Assembly: GCF_027596085.1 (NCBI RefSeq) | Contig: NC_072467.1 | Coordinates: 7,617,476 to 7,681,475, forward strand | DNA length: 64,000 nt | Source: Anoplopoma fimbria | Taxonomy: Eukaryota; Chordata; Actinopteri; Perciformes; Anoplopomatidae | Reading direction: 5' to 3' | The notes under the pieces: generated by a model | Databases searched by the model: none | Seen by the model: only the letters and a program-made list of their open reading frames with translations | What the model was told of the DNA's origin: nothing | Program-made: the position numbers and the translations under genes | Part shown: positions 15,300-40,860 of the stretch, piece after piece | Position numbering within the stretch: the stretch's first letter is position 1 | Layout: the number at the start of each line of letters is the position of its first letter

Positions 15300-16060
15300 T
15301 ACTGTACTGATACTTGCATTTTAACGATGGGGGAGTCGGACTTGTTCGTCCTCGTCTTGCATAACGTGAGCTTTGATGTTTAAAATGCAGTTTGGCCAGT
15401 GGATTAATTCCTGCAACGCATTATACGTCATTATTGTAACGTTTAAGATCCATTCATTTTATTCATGCATTTAGTAAATGCCTAAATTAGAGTTTTAAAG
15501 GAATACAAATGAAGTGTGAGCGAGTTGGAACAAACTCTCCAACAAGACATGGTCCCCCTGCGCCCTCTTTTGGATAAACACTAGACCTGCAGGTTTCATG
15601 AAAGTAAATGAAAAGAGAATTATTAAGAATCATTCTTTTGTGTAGCAAATATATGTTCTCTTTATTAAACCCATTATCTTGTAACAAACGTTAAAAGAAG
15701 GAGCAACACCTCTTATTAAGTGCAATTGCTGTAAACAAAAAACTACAGATTACAGTCCAATTTTAATACAAACTATATGTAAATATTCTTCTAATAAGTT
15801 ACTGTTTTACAGTAACACCTGTACTTTTTATTCTATGACAAGTCAATATGCCTGCTGTGTAAAAGGTACAATTCCAGACTCTCTTTATTACAGCAGCTTG
15901 TTTACATGTCATTGCAAGGTAAACTCGATTCCATTTAGGTGGCCCAGGGCCAAGCTTTTGTGCATGCTAGTCAAGGGGGAACCACTGATGCTGATAAATG
16001 AAGCCAATGCAGAAGTGCATTAAACTGAAGATATTTGAATAACCAGTTAAGGCTAAAAAA
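15300..16060. other. Spacer between the divergent USP6NL-like and cpt1a genes
   Basis: AT-rich DNA with no recognisable gene or repeat. A 13-codon frame from 15327 ending at a GTGAGC looks donor-like but has no support as an exon. Confidence 0.4.
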
Positions 16061-16079
16061 AGACAAGTCCCCACAGCAG

Positions 16080-16470
16080 CCTGTTGTAAAATGCCCAACT
16101 TTACAGTAGAAATAGACTGGTACGAAAAAACGGTTTTGGTCTCTATAGCTAATTATCCCTTAGATGACCGTAAAGAGGGTGAATTTTTGTATAACTCATA
16201 ACTTTAAATTGGATTAAGGCTTAGAGTTAGGCATAGCCTAATTAAGGGCGTGGCCGCCTTGAGTGACAGGTGGGTGCCTCACCAGGTCACTAGTTGCTGG
16301 CTGTTTGCTCTGCTTTGTCATCCGGGCCCGCCTCAGCTCCACCAACGACCCACCTCTTTGCCCATATTTTGATTAGTTGGCAGTGAAGCTGTGTCATCAC
16401 TGCCAAGATGGTGATGACATGTCAAAATGTCTGCTGTTAAACAGGTGTACAGTAACAGACAAAGTGCAGC
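16080..16470 (+). repeat. Dispersed percomorph repeat, degenerate copy
   Basis: Contains 'acggttttggtctctatagc', later 'agggcgtggccgccttgagt' followed by 'gacagg', and the block around 'catccgggcccgcctcagct'. I recall this order from a dispersed repeat in percomorph fish genomes, without a library search. No coding capacity and no clear termini. Its boundaries are approximate. Confidence 0.5.
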
Positions 16471-17193
16471 CACACACACAGGTGTCTCCCATTATTTGTG
16501 GTTGATTAGACCTTGATTAGAGGATGGCTATCCGTTCCTCAAAGACGCAGCAAAACAGAAGCCTCAAAAAGAAGTCTGTCGAACCAACTCTGGGTCACTT
16601 TTGTGGCGCTAGGCCACAGTTCTTGCAGACCATTACAGGAATCCTGGTTGGGGTTCCATTAGCGAAACCCCCCAGCTTTGGATAAAAAGAGAGATAGAAA
16701 TGGAGGATGCAAAATATTCAAATATGTGAGGCTATTGCATGATAAATGTCCATTCCCTGTTTTGAAGGTAGTGCAAAGCTATCACTATGGGGTTGAAACT
16801 GATATGATACTATTGTAGGAAACTGTTTTATGACAGCGTTGGATGTTTATATGATATTTATGGTATTACATTGCTGGATTATCCAAAAACATTTACAGAC
16901 ATTCCCATTTGATTATTTGATTAATAATCTGTTTTAAAATCTATTTCCACAAAAGCTTCTATTTTATAGTATAAATCTAATTGAGATTATTTATTTTTTA
17001 AACATGCCATAATAGAGGTTTTTATCCTTACTCTTCACTCCTATTGGACTTCATTTAATGGTGCAGATGTTTTTAATATCGTGTCCATCGTTGTTGCTAC
17101 TCAACAGTCTGGGTACGTGGAGTACTGGGTACTGGTATCCGTGATGTCATTTCCAGCATGCCATATTTTGTCCTCGTACAAGCCTTTCTGTAG

Positions 17194-17372
17194 CACAAGA
17201 GACCAAATAAATATATATCACAAGGGACCAAATAAATATATATCACAAGAGACCAAATAAATATATAAATATATATCACAAGAGACCAAATAAATATATA
17301 AATATATATCACAAGAGACCAAATAAATATATATCACAAGAGACCAAATAAATATATATATATATATATATA
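17194..17372. repeat. AT-rich minisatellite, about 6 units of 25-33 bp
   Basis: The unit is 'cacaagagaccaaataaata' followed by tatat, with some units carrying an extra 8-nt aatatata insertion. It ends in an (AT)n run that abuts the MITE at 17375. On the minus strand it gives a repetitive Ile/Tyr frame that is not a gene. Confidence 0.95.
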
Positions 17373-17374
17373 GA

Positions 17375-17613
17375 TACAGTAACAGTCAAAAGTTTGGACA
17401 TACCTTCTCATTCAACTACTTTGAAGAATCTAAAATATAAAACATATTCTGGTTTGTTGAGCATTTGTTTGTTTACCACATAATTCCATATGTGTTCCTT
17501 CATAGTTTGGATGTCTTCAATATTAATCTACAATGTAGAAAAAAAATAAAAAAAATAAATAAAGAAAAACCATTGAATGAGAAGGTGTGTCCAAACTTTT
17601 GACTGGTACTGTA
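17375..17613. mobile_element. Tc1/mariner-type MITE
   Basis: Terminal inverted repeats of about 40 bp. The left end reads TACAGTAACAGTCAAAAGTT..., and the right end reverses to TACAGTACCAGTCAAAAGTT..., followed in both by a block reading 'TGGACA', then CACC or TACC, then TTCTCATTCAA. The termini are flanked by TA, as expected for Tc1/mariner insertion. The 239-bp element has no transposase frame, so it is nonautonomous. Closely similar elements are common in teleosts. Confidence 0.85.
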
Positions 17614-17639
17614 TAAACCACAAACCACCTGCGGGGGCG

Positions 17640-17817
17640 CTGTTTCTACCAGGACGTGTTTCTGTAGGCCACTTGACTAAAAAAGGGGGCAGGCTGTGAA
17701 TACAAGTCTGTGCTCTCATTCATGCAGAGTTTACAGCAGTCCCCGCCGACAGCCAAGCAGTGACACCTCCTCTTCACAACAGAAAGCTCTGCTCTCCCAG
17801 ACTGATAGAAAGGGTTG
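17640..17817 (+). other. cpt1a: Candidate noncoding first exon / promoter side of cpt1a
   Basis: A good donor (GGTTG/gtgagt) lies at 17818. The following 80 bp contain a CpG cluster (about 17850-17875), and the cpt1a acceptor lies 3.4 kb downstream at 21228-21229. Vertebrate CPT1A genes usually have a noncoding exon 1 and a start codon in exon 2. The exon start is not determinable, and another first exon, for example near the GC-rich stretch at 19110-19280, is possible. Confidence 0.25.
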
Positions 17818-18220
17818 GTGAGTGATAATTCTCCCTTTTTCATTACGTTTCCCCGCCGTCGCTTCGGCTCTTACTCGTCAGTTTTGGAAGTAGCTGTGCA
17901 AACATGGCTGCAGTACTAAAAAAAAAAAAAAATATCGACAAGCTAAACAGAAACCTATCTGGAAGCTGTTGTTATCTCTGCGCAGTTTACGTTCATCTCA
18001 GTTTGTTGCATTTCCTTGTCGGCCCAGTGCAGAAAGCTGTCCGGTGTTTAGATGACGTACAGTAGATTTCATACCTTATAATCAACATAACCGGACGGCT
18101 GGGTGCTCCTTTAGTCTGTAGCAGTCAGAAATGAAGTTTACAGTCAAATATTCACTTGTGAAAGTCGTCACTAAACATCGAGGGAAACTGTCTACTGTAC
18201 TCGCAGCCATCCGATGGATT

Positions 18221-18261
18221 TAAGGTTGATCTAAGGTTGATCTAAGGTTGATTTAAGGTTG
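18221..18261. repeat. Short tandem repeat, 11-bp unit, nearly four copies
   Basis: The unit is taaggttgatc, repeated in tandem with one c-to-t change in the third copy. It lies upstream of the cpt1a coding start. Confidence 0.9.
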
Positions 18262-18395
18262 TAAGGGTGATGTTAAAGAGGCCTCTACTGGATATCTGCA
18301 TTAAAACATTCAACCTGTTTCGCCTTTACTTATTATGTTGAACGATACAGGTAAGGGACCAGGTTATCATTCCTGTGTCGTTCATGACATGAATG

Positions 18396-18408
18396 TGGGC
18401 AAAGGTCA
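18396..18408 (+). promoter_or_regulatory. DR1-type nuclear receptor motif (candidate PPAR/RXR or HNF4 site)
   Basis: TGGGCA A AGGTCA: two half-sites on the same strand with a one-base spacer, the second half perfect. It lies 2.86 kb upstream of the cpt1a ATG, in the probable first intron. CPT1A is a known PPAR-alpha target in vertebrates. The motif is short and could occur by chance. Confidence 0.35.
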
Positions 18409-21253
18409 TCCATTGACCACTAAATTACCTTGCAGCTCTGTTAAATACAATCCACCTATGCGTGTTGTGTATATACAGTAATAATACCCAAAGGCTATGA
18501 TATGTTTGTACTTATGATGTCTGATAGTAGTTTAGGATTAATGTCACCTGCAAGTGAAGGTCAGTCCAATCTGCTTTGCCATGGTGTCCTTGTTGTAAGA
18601 GCATCATAAAAGTAGAGATAACACACTTGGTTCATTTGCATACGAATGAAAACGCTGGTTATTTGGATTATTGTATAGAATATTGAATAGGGTGCATATT
18701 GAACCCCCCTTTCAAAGAGGCCACGTGGGCATGATACTTGATATAACACCAAAATAAATGTAACCTCCAAAACGTATGTGTAGGGAGTGAATGTGTTGTG
18801 AAGTGTTTAGTAATGACAACTGACTAAATGCTTTATGGGGTTCATGTGTGGCGTTTGCGGTCAGAAATATAATGCAGACATAAAGTGCATGAAGACTGGA
18901 GTGGGGGGGTACTTGACATGATTAATTAACGTCATTTTGCATGTGCAACTTGATATATATATTTATATATAGAGAGAGAGAAAATGGCCCAAACGCAAAT
19001 GATACAATATTCAAAACAAACGACATGTTTTGTCGGTGGCTTCATTGTGACAACAATAGGATATGCTTGGTGCCATAGGAGTGTTTGTTTGTGAGTACTA
19101 CGTTGCCAGTTCTGCCCGGTATCTAAGCGGAGTGCCGCTGCGACCTTTCCCCTAGTTTCTGCAGCACCGGGTGGATCATGTGATGCTGGAAAGCAGCTGG
19201 GGGAGGGGACTGGCAGCCAAAACACCGCGCTGTGGAGGGTGCTCCCTCCGAGGACTGGGAACGTAGAAACCGAGACGTGTCCTGCTTTCAAAGTGCCCTT
19301 GTTGAATGAAATAGAAATGGACACTTCGAAGCTAATAAAAAAAAAACATTGCTTTTAAAATAACAAAGATAAGCTTTTGCAGAGAAAACGTTACGTGGCT
19401 TGTAGTCTTAGCGAAAAGGAAAGTGAAAACCTAATGCATAACGAAAGCATTACTATGCGATGCCAAACATTAATGTTACTGTTAAAACATCCGTTCTGTG
19501 ATCAGTGTATTCAACGGCAGATTTTTAGAGATGTCTAGTCCTTTTTAGGCATATACCTAAATGTATGCTCATGTGGCTATTGTATTTTTCGACAGCAAGT
19601 GAAGGCAACTGGATACAGCAGATTCATCACAATGCCACTACTAGAGTTACATCATTGGTTGGGCTGGTGTGGTCTGTAGCTCACACATACTGCTGGTGTC
19701 TTATACCTGCAATGGTCAAATATAGGTTTAATGCATGTTATCTGAGCCTCGAGAACCATGAAAGTTGTCGGTTACTTTGTAGGTTTAAAATGCTTGTCAT
19801 ATACAATACTAGGAAAAGAAAGGATTTCATATCTCATGTCGCGTCCCAGAAGAAGAATTTCTGATGAGAAAAAATCCTTAAGAAACCTCATCAGGGTGTG
19901 CATAAGCAATAATTAAATGTGACATGTATTACATATATAACCGAGACCCTTACCACACGTTCACAATCAGTTAATACAAAAAATACCAGTTAAATCTTAA
20001 TTTTAGAGGCCTTATTAGTATGAGCTGTAGACCAGACTCCCCCTTTATCAAGGTTATTTACCTGAGCTCCCTTTTATTAAGAAGATTTTCTGCCAAGATC
20101 CCTTCCACTGCAGAAGGTAGTGGATAATGGCAGCGCGAAGAATAGACATGTCACCTCTGCAGACGTACATGTAGCTCACTTAAGATTTGCAAATAAAAAA
20201 TAATAGGAGCTTGTAGTTTGGAATAAAATAGTTTTCCTTGTGTCAGTTCTTTTGTAGTCAAGGAGATAATGCTTCACCTGCCTAACCAGTTCAGGGACGA
20301 GTTACTGACGCATCATAGTCACCTGCCATCTCCTTTGGTGTCCTTTGGCTCCAGTTCAGTTGATATAGTTACTAGATACAAAAACCTCATCAAACTGTTG
20401 ATTCATGAAGGTTATCCCTTTATTCATGATATTTACTTATAAAAGGATGTGCAGCTTTTGTAAATAATAAAATGCTAATAGTTAATTGCCGTTACTAAGC
20501 ATTTTCAATGCAGGAAAAACGCAAAATGTTCGTTCGCTTTCTGAGACATAGTCAAATAATTATTTGATCTGAGAAGGAATCAAAACCAAGTATAGTTGCA
20601 AGCAAGACCAAGATGATGCAGAGACTATAAAAATTGTGTCTTGAGACTACAATATGGGCTACAGTAACTAAAAAAAGACACTTCTAGTGCTGGAACAGGT
20701 TTTCCTCCGAACCTATTTACTGTGCTTCTGAGAGTAAGCTTGTGGTGATCCATCTAACTAACTAAAGTGTTAACCTGACGTCCCGGATGCTTTCAAAGCC
20801 AATAACAATCGACTTCCACCTCCTACAAAGAGCTTAAACTGATTTAATTCCTGGAAATTAGGCAACCTGCAGCGCCGTTGTGGAGTTATGACTTCTGACT
20901 TTAAATAACTGTGACAGGAGCTGGTCAATATGAAAGATTGTTCTAATATTTGCCTGACAAGAATGATTTCACAGTTCTCCAGATATCGGGGTGTAGAGAT
21001 TGTACATTGTTGTTTGTTGTGAGTCAGTATCAATGTTTTGATGAATTTACTAGATGGTAATGCCATCCACATTAACATAAAGTGAGAGAGGATTGTAGGG
21101 ACAAGAGCGGAGATGTTGATGGGTCAATGTTGTTGACCTAGATCTCCCTCTACCTTTTATGTTTAATGTAAACGTTCTTGAAACTTCCTCTTCACTAACT
21201 TTATTATCTTGCTCTTTCCTTGTCCTCAGTGACCCTGTACAGTAGCAGCCACC

Positions 21254-34433
<13,180 letters not shown>

Positions 34434-36235
34434 TAAGCCCTCTCCATGGGTGGAATTAACAGAAGAAGTTGTTTTTAGCAAGTAATGTATTATTTCTGAG
34501 GATTGTACAGATCAAATATTGGATTTTGGGTTGTTTTTAAGTTAATTGATGTTACAGAAATATGAATGATTTGAGAGTTTTGTCAATTTGTTTGTGAGCC
34601 GTTTATGCGTACTGTATGTATAGGCAAGGTGAGATACTGGTGTCATTGGGTACAGGCAGTGCACAGATCAATTTTTTTATTCCCAGGACTGTTTGCATGG
34701 GTGCCTTAGTGACCCGATAATGTAAAAAGGGCAGAAAGGGAGGGGAAATTAGAGCTCTTGTCTAATATCAAGTCTGTATTACCACACTTAAAGACATGTC
34801 GGCTAAAGGATTGTTCAGTAGCATCATCCAATATTAGAATCAAGTTTTGAAGTTGAGAGATGGTGCAATATTTTTACTAGTGTCTGTCCCAACTTTTAAA
34901 CATCCTATTATTTTACTTTTTTTTTTTAGGTTCCTCATTTCCAATTAAATTGCAGCACCCGGGTCATGTGTAACTGGCCAAAGCATTAAATGTGAGGTTA
35001 AATATCATCAACAAATTGCATGTTTGCATGGTGTCTATTCATTTCATATGGCTCAGTTTAAATACAGAGTCTGATTCGCTAGCCTGAACAATTTTATCCA
35101 GTAATGTTATACCAACGGAGGCCAGAAGGAGTAGAACAGATGATCTGTTATAACGAGAATTACAAATATTCAGCTTTGATCTGGAACGTGACCCTGTAAC
35201 AGTGAGATCCTGGATACCAACGCAGAAGACAGATATTCAACGGATCAACAAGCTGCTTTGATCTTTTTGATTTAGTGTACAAGCACATCATGGTTGTGTT
35301 TGTGTGTTGATCATTTTCAAACTCAGGTTTTTTTTTTACTTGGCCTAGTATTCTAGGGTGCTGGCTACAGCATTGGAAGAATAATGCTTATGTTGCAGAG
35401 TACATGTGCAACAGTAGAAGATACTGATATTAATGCAGTAAAATGCCATGTGACCCTGATGAGCTGGTGGTAAGTTCAACATAAAGTCTGCTTTGGAAGT
35501 GAGAGGATTGGCAGGGCGGGGCGTGTTTCTTTTTTCTTTCTGTTTCTTGTGTTAAAAAAAAAAAGAGTGGGTTAACAGGACTTGAACTCCGTTTTGCACT
35601 CCATGACTGGTCCTTTAGTTCAAACTAACCAATTCCCAACTACCTTGGTAGCCTTTTTTCCGATCAACATGAATTGTCAACTTTTATGAGCGACAGGTTG
35701 TCGGTTACAACATAGTGGTACTTCAACTGTCAATATGGGGTGCAGAGTCGCTGACTAGGTTGTGATGTCTCCAGTGACGTATGAAATAATTTTTTTCTCT
35801 CAGAGTAATACTTAAGTTCAGATATAGAGGGGCTTTCACTTAGGAATTCATTTCTGTTATTATGTATATGTTGTCAGTTCATCATATTTATTTTTTCATG
35901 TTTAAACTTTATTCAAACAAACATGCATATTTACCAGCTGAATGTGGCGAATGATGAGCACTAAGTTAAAGCTTTGCTGATTTAAGATTTAAGAAGTGAA
36001 ACAAGTCAAAATACTTATTTTTTGACATGACAGTTTTGTTCTCACAGACCTTGCCAGTATGGTGGAAGTGTATGACTTTTTTTCTCAGTAGACCTCACGT
36101 TGACACTGCTGCATGTTTTTTTTTTGAAGATGAAGCTGTATATGTTTGCCTTTTAAATCAAAGATGGTGTAAAAAGACAAACAGCTGATATACCAAAATG
36201 AGTTTTAACAATAAAGTGAATGTCAGACAGCTGTT
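34434..36235 (+). other. cpt1a: 3' UTR of cpt1a
   Basis: From the TGA at 34431-34433 to about 20 nt after an AATAAA at 36210-36215, which is followed by a GT-containing stretch. The length of about 1.8 kb is typical. An earlier ATTAAA (about 34944) could give a shorter form. No long frame or repeat is present. Confidence 0.55.
36210..36215 (+). terminator. cpt1a: Polyadenylation signal for cpt1a
   Basis: Canonical AATAAA, the best-placed signal downstream of the cpt1a stop codon; followed by gtgaatgtc. Confidence 0.5.
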
Positions 36236-36424
36236 CACCGCTGAGTAAGTGATCTCTTTTCTTACAATCTGCTCTTCTATAATTTCATAACTTAGGGAAG
36301 AAATGCACTTCATAGCCTCCTTTAATGACACATGTGATGTGTGAACAAAAAGACAATCAAATTTTAGATAAAGAAATGAGACAGTTTTGATAATTGATTA
36401 GTTGCTTCTCATGGGAAAAAAAGC

Positions 36425-36620
36425 CCTAACCTGATAACGGCACAATAGGAAACGTTAAGGGAACACTAAAGGTTTTACAGTTCACCATGAGGGGGACATG
36501 AACGTGTGTACCAGATTTCATGAAATCCATCATAATGTCAACTACATGGTGGCACCAGAGGAAAATTCATGATCACAAAAGTAATTAGTGTTCGCCCTCT
36601 GGGGATCATAAATCTCTTAA
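36425..36620. repeat. Dispersed teleost repeat, degenerate copy
   Basis: The blocks 'ttcaccatgagggggacatg', 'gtgtaccagatttcatg', 'tcaactacatggtggca' and 'ccagaggaaaattca' appear in an order I know from a common dispersed repeat in fish genomes. The copy is short, without a coding frame. Class not assigned. Confidence 0.5.
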
Positions 36621-36764
36621 CATAAAAGCAATCCATCTGCCACGACACTAGCATGGCTAATAATGTATTGCCGTCCTATTTTTGACCATGTTCTTCAGCC
36701 ATTAGCTTATTAAATCTAACAGTGTCCATCCGTGAGAACCAATGAGGCTTGAGGTGAGTTGAAA

Positions 36765-37002
36765 TGGGTTGTGTTTAAAGGCTGCATTACTGTCAAGTTA
36801 TTTTCTAAATTTACCAGATTGTTCTAGCTCTTCTATTATTAACCTTTACCAACCTAGTCACTATATCCACATGCGGATTTATCCAAATTCTCATTGTGTC
36901 AATATTTTGAGTAAAAACATCAATAATCATCACTGCCATGTCAGTGCAATATCAATATGGAGGTAGTTGGTCGAAATTTTCGATATATCGCCCGGCCCTA
37001 CT
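36765..37002 (-). repeat. Remnant of a fish DNA-transposon-like repeat
   Basis: On the minus strand it begins with TAGGGCCGGGCGATATATCG, the characteristic start of a very abundant teleost repeat (tagggctgggcgatatatcg). Matching internal blocks (ccacatgcggatttat, tctcattgtgtcaatatttt) follow in the expected order. The other end is eroded. Confidence 0.6.
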
Positions 37003-39430
37003 GTCAAGCACACATGGCATGGACTTTGCACAATGATAATGGTTCAGTTCTTGTTTATTTCAATGTGCAACCCTCATCAGAGAGTTGACTTGTGGTCATG
37101 CTTATGTTAATCATTTTTACGCTCTGACAACTTATTAACCTCCTAAAACCGGTCTGGTGTGAAAATGAGGTCTTTCCCTCCTTAGCTCAGTGTTTACTTA
37201 AGCAAAGGGAAGCTGTGGCATGCCATCTGGCCAGGTGGTTGAGCTCAAGTGGACGACACCCAAGGGCCAGTTCCATCTCTTGGTGTATTAATAAATCCCT
37301 TCACTTACTTACTGCTCATTGCATATTCAGATATTAACCTGAACTAAACCAAAGACGTTTAAAGACATCGCAAGGTGAGACATTTTAAAAGAGGGCGTAG
37401 GCAGGAAGTGATTACATGTGACAGTTTCCCTCTAGCTCCTGGCCACCACTTGTGCACAGTCTCTCTCCCTCTCTCACACTCCCTCACACTCACACACCCA
37501 CACACACACACACACACACACCTCTACAATAGTACACCCGCACTGATGTCACCCTGCCTTTGGCTTCCGATAGCAGGCTAACATTTCAAGACTGCATTCC
37601 TGAGGTCTGCTTACTCCTCATCAACTCCGGGAACCTGCAGTCTGGCTTCTTGAGAAAAAGGTTCACTTTCATAATCAGAATTTTTTTTTTTCCTGTTTCT
37701 TATGTCTTTATCAAAAGTCAAGTGTGTCCTGGCTTTCTGTGCATTAAGAGATGTTTCATTAGTATTTACAATAAGGATAAAGGCAGTTTCTTCTCTATTT
37801 GGAGCACAAGACTACGACAGATCCATACAGCATAATCAAGAGACTTCAAGCGACTGGCTTCTGGACAACAAGTCTTTAGATTGTTCACCTAATTGGCAAG
37901 CTGGAAAACCCATTCACTAAAGAGCAGACACTGAAACCTAAAACCTTGACTTGCACTTTCTAAAAGTAGACTTTGGGAGAGATCTGCGGCCTCTGCTTGT
38001 CACCAGTTTAATTCATGAACCTCTTGCTCCACAACACTCAAGGAAAAGAGGGGAGCCAATGTTGCCCCTATGATATTATAAGTTAATCATTCACGCAGGA
38101 GCAGGGATGTTCCAATTTTGTGTGGTGGACGTCAACGGTAGCTAAATTACATTGTTCTCATTGCAGCTACTGCATGTAGATAATTTGTGTCATTCTTGAT
38201 TTTGGTTTTGGCAGGACAATTTGTTTTTCCTGCACTGCTGGACAAGGCTTTATTATGCCCAAAGTAATTGGGTTGAATGTTACATGTTGAATCAGTGAAT
38301 ACAGGAAAAAAAAAAAAGAATAATTGTGTCCTGCTGCTTACAGTTAGTTTAAGGGTGGATGTCTTAAACCGCAAGATTTCTGGAAGGAATTGTGTTATTG
38401 TGCCTCGATTTTGCATTAAAGCAGACCTCACAAAAGGCTGTAGAGGATAAAGGATCAATACCAGACATTTGACAAACTAATTCAATGCACACAGATTAAA
38501 GGGAAATGATGTTGGAGTCTGAACATACAGTAACATTTAATCATATAAAGTAGTGAAGGTCACATAAGGCTCTCTAACCTCTGCTGTCCTCTGAAGCGGT
38601 GCTCCTCCAGGACTTTAACACTGTAACTTCATCACCTCACAAACCATGGAGCCCAACTAGTATATCTTGTGAATTTTATCTGGCTGAGAACTGCGCCCAC
38701 ATTTGAAAAAAAGTGCCATATGAATCTAAGTGATTAAGGCGACGGTGTAAACGGAGAGGGCTGCTTCCGAGGCTGGCCAGTTGCACCTGTCTAACTGCCC
38801 TAAAGGAGCAGGCGCTGGGGCCCCAATATGGAGCCCAGCCAAGGGGGCAGCAGGAGAGGAAGGTAAGGAAGAGAAGCTTAGCGGAGGTTGAGCTGAATGT
38901 GATTCCCCTGAAGATCTCTCCCACTGCATGCTCACCAAATCTATAAATAACTTTTATTAGGTTTAAGTGGAATTAGTGGAGATGTTAGTCGTCAGCATGT
39001 TCATGGATATATAGACATAGACTTTCTGACACAGGGAAGCGGAAGAGTGATGGGTGTTAATAATAAGAGCCTTGAATACACATATATACACTCACACAGG
39101 AGCATGCACATGTGCAAGCTGACACGGACATGGATGCAACAAACACCACAAATAAAAAAGATGATCCTCATGAATTAATTTCCCATAATTGCATATTTCT
39201 TTATAGGGTCATTGTGGGTGTTGAAGTATTTCCCACAATCCATAGCAAAGAGAGTTGAACAAACAGAGGCATATTTTGGACTGGGTAAAAGCCAGATGTT
39301 TTCTTAAATAAAGAGCTTCTCCTGCCTCTCAACTGGTCTCCCTGCTTACCTGTCCACCCTGCTGCCCTTTTGTGTTCACGGTATAGAATGGAGATGTCTT
39401 GAAATAAGAATGAACTGAATTACTCCAAGT
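37003..39430. other. Spacer between convergent cpt1a and GH31-like genes
   Basis: AT-rich DNA with a short CA repeat (about 37495-37520). I recognise no gene; frames are under about 105 codons and lack splice context or homology I can name. Confidence 0.5.
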
Positions 39431-39449
39431 GAAGTAAGAAAATGTAAAC

Positions 39450-39455
39450 TTTATT
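39450..39455 (-). terminator. Polyadenylation signal candidate for the GH31-like gene
   Basis: Reads AATAAA on the minus strand (aataaagtttacattttc). It lies 2.4 kb after the stop codon. Confidence 0.4.
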
Positions 39456-40394
39456 GAAACTTTGTCATTCTAAGTTCTCTGATTTACAGAAAAGAAAAAA
39501 ACATTTGTAATGGCACAGTCATCGTAATATGTACATTGCGGATACTGCAATAATCCAGACACGTGAGTTGTCCAGATTTAAGAGTGGCATATTAAGGCGC
39601 ATGATTCGCTCAGTCTGTAGAGGGAAGGAATAACACATCAAAAGCTTTTCCTGCAACTTATACATGAACATACCACAGCATGACTTAAAAGCATTTCGAA
39701 AGGGAACTAGAAAAGCTCCTCGCATGAAGGACTTGGTTGAGAAATCACAGTTTGTCTGTTGTACATTCAGCTCTGGGAGAGATTAAGACGTTTATGTGTT
39801 CACAACATACTGCGTTGCACTAAGACATTTGGTGATTTGATAAGCTTCAGTAGACCTGAGTGTTCAAGTTGATACAGTAAACGTGTTAGATCAAAGTTAC
39901 ACAATTAATTTAGTGGTAAAGCATTCACTAAGGTTTCAGAGTCTGTATCATCACTGCTGGCCAGTTAAGATTGTCTGGTGAAGAGCAAATCAATAAAGAA
40001 AAGCCAACTAACTAATTAACAATACATAGAGCAATGCATCATGGGGCTAGGAGGGTTACATTTCTCCATGAGCTAGTTTTGAATATAGTCCTAAAAGAAA
40101 ATCAGTTATCTCATTTACATACAATTTGCTTTAAGCAAAGTCATGGTTGAAACCAAATAAAAAAACATCTTCCACAATTAATCCCACTGAATTTAGGCAA
40201 GCGATCGACATGAATGTGGTTACAATTACTCATCAAGGTTAATGTAAAATGGCCACTACCCCTCTGTGACCTTTTATTTAATTATCAAGTATTCATTTCT
40301 GATGAATTCAAGAAGGCTGCAGTAAGATGTCTTACACATAGGAGCGTCTTATTTATCTTATTTTGTCTGAGGAGCTCTTTCCCCATGTCATCCT

Positions 40395-40860
40395 ATTAAA
40401 GGAATAGTTCGTCATATTGGTAAATGCATTTATTTACTTTCTTGCTGAGACTCAGAAGAGAAGATTGCTAGCACTCTTGTATTTGTATGGTAAATAGAAA
40501 GTCTGCAGCCAGAAGATGGTTAACTTAGCACAAAAACTGGAAACTAGAGAAGTCACTGCTTCTGCCCAAGAAATAGTCCATCATTTAACCCTTCTTAAAG
40601 TCACAATTCATAATTTATTTTTTTGTACGGATTAAATAAACGAAATATAAAATGTATGATTTTGTTAGCTTTGGACCAGCTGTTTCCCCATGTTTCTAGT
40701 CTGTTAACTGCTGCTAAGCTAAGCAGTTCCCTGCGCTTTCTTAATATTTACCATACAAATGTGACAGAAGTATCAGTTTTCTTACCTAACTCTCTGCAAG
40801 AAAGCAAACAAGTGTGTTTCCCAACATGTCAAACTATCTATTAAAAGTCTTATTTTGAGC
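40395..40860 (+). repeat. Dispersed percomorph repeat
   Basis: The order 'aaaggaatagttcgtcatat', 'ctttcttgctgagactcaga', 'agaagattgctagcactctt' and gccagaagatggttaacttagc, then a downstream 'tttgtacggattaaataaac', matches a dispersed repeat I recall from percomorph genomes. It has no coding capacity here. It lies in the probable 3' UTR of the GH31-like gene, in antisense. Confidence 0.65.

Larger units (their letters stand above)
17819..21229. other. Probable first intron / 5' region of cpt1a
   Basis: Contains the 11-bp tandem repeat, the DR1 motif, a short GC-rich patch (19110-19280) and otherwise AT-rich DNA. No recognisable coding exon on either strand. Confidence 0.4.

Noticed and set aside
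15327..15383. Short frame MGESDLFVLVLHN before a GTGAGC, as a possible first exon
   Set aside because: Reading on gives a stop after five codons. No acceptor partner or homology, and cpt1a already has a well-supported start at 21254.
17097..17312. Repetitive Ile/Tyr frame on the minus strand
   Set aside because: Product of the AT-rich minisatellite.
17194..17372. Regularly spaced repeats resembling a CRISPR array
   Set aside because: The units are directly tandem without unique spacers, and the genome is eukaryotic.
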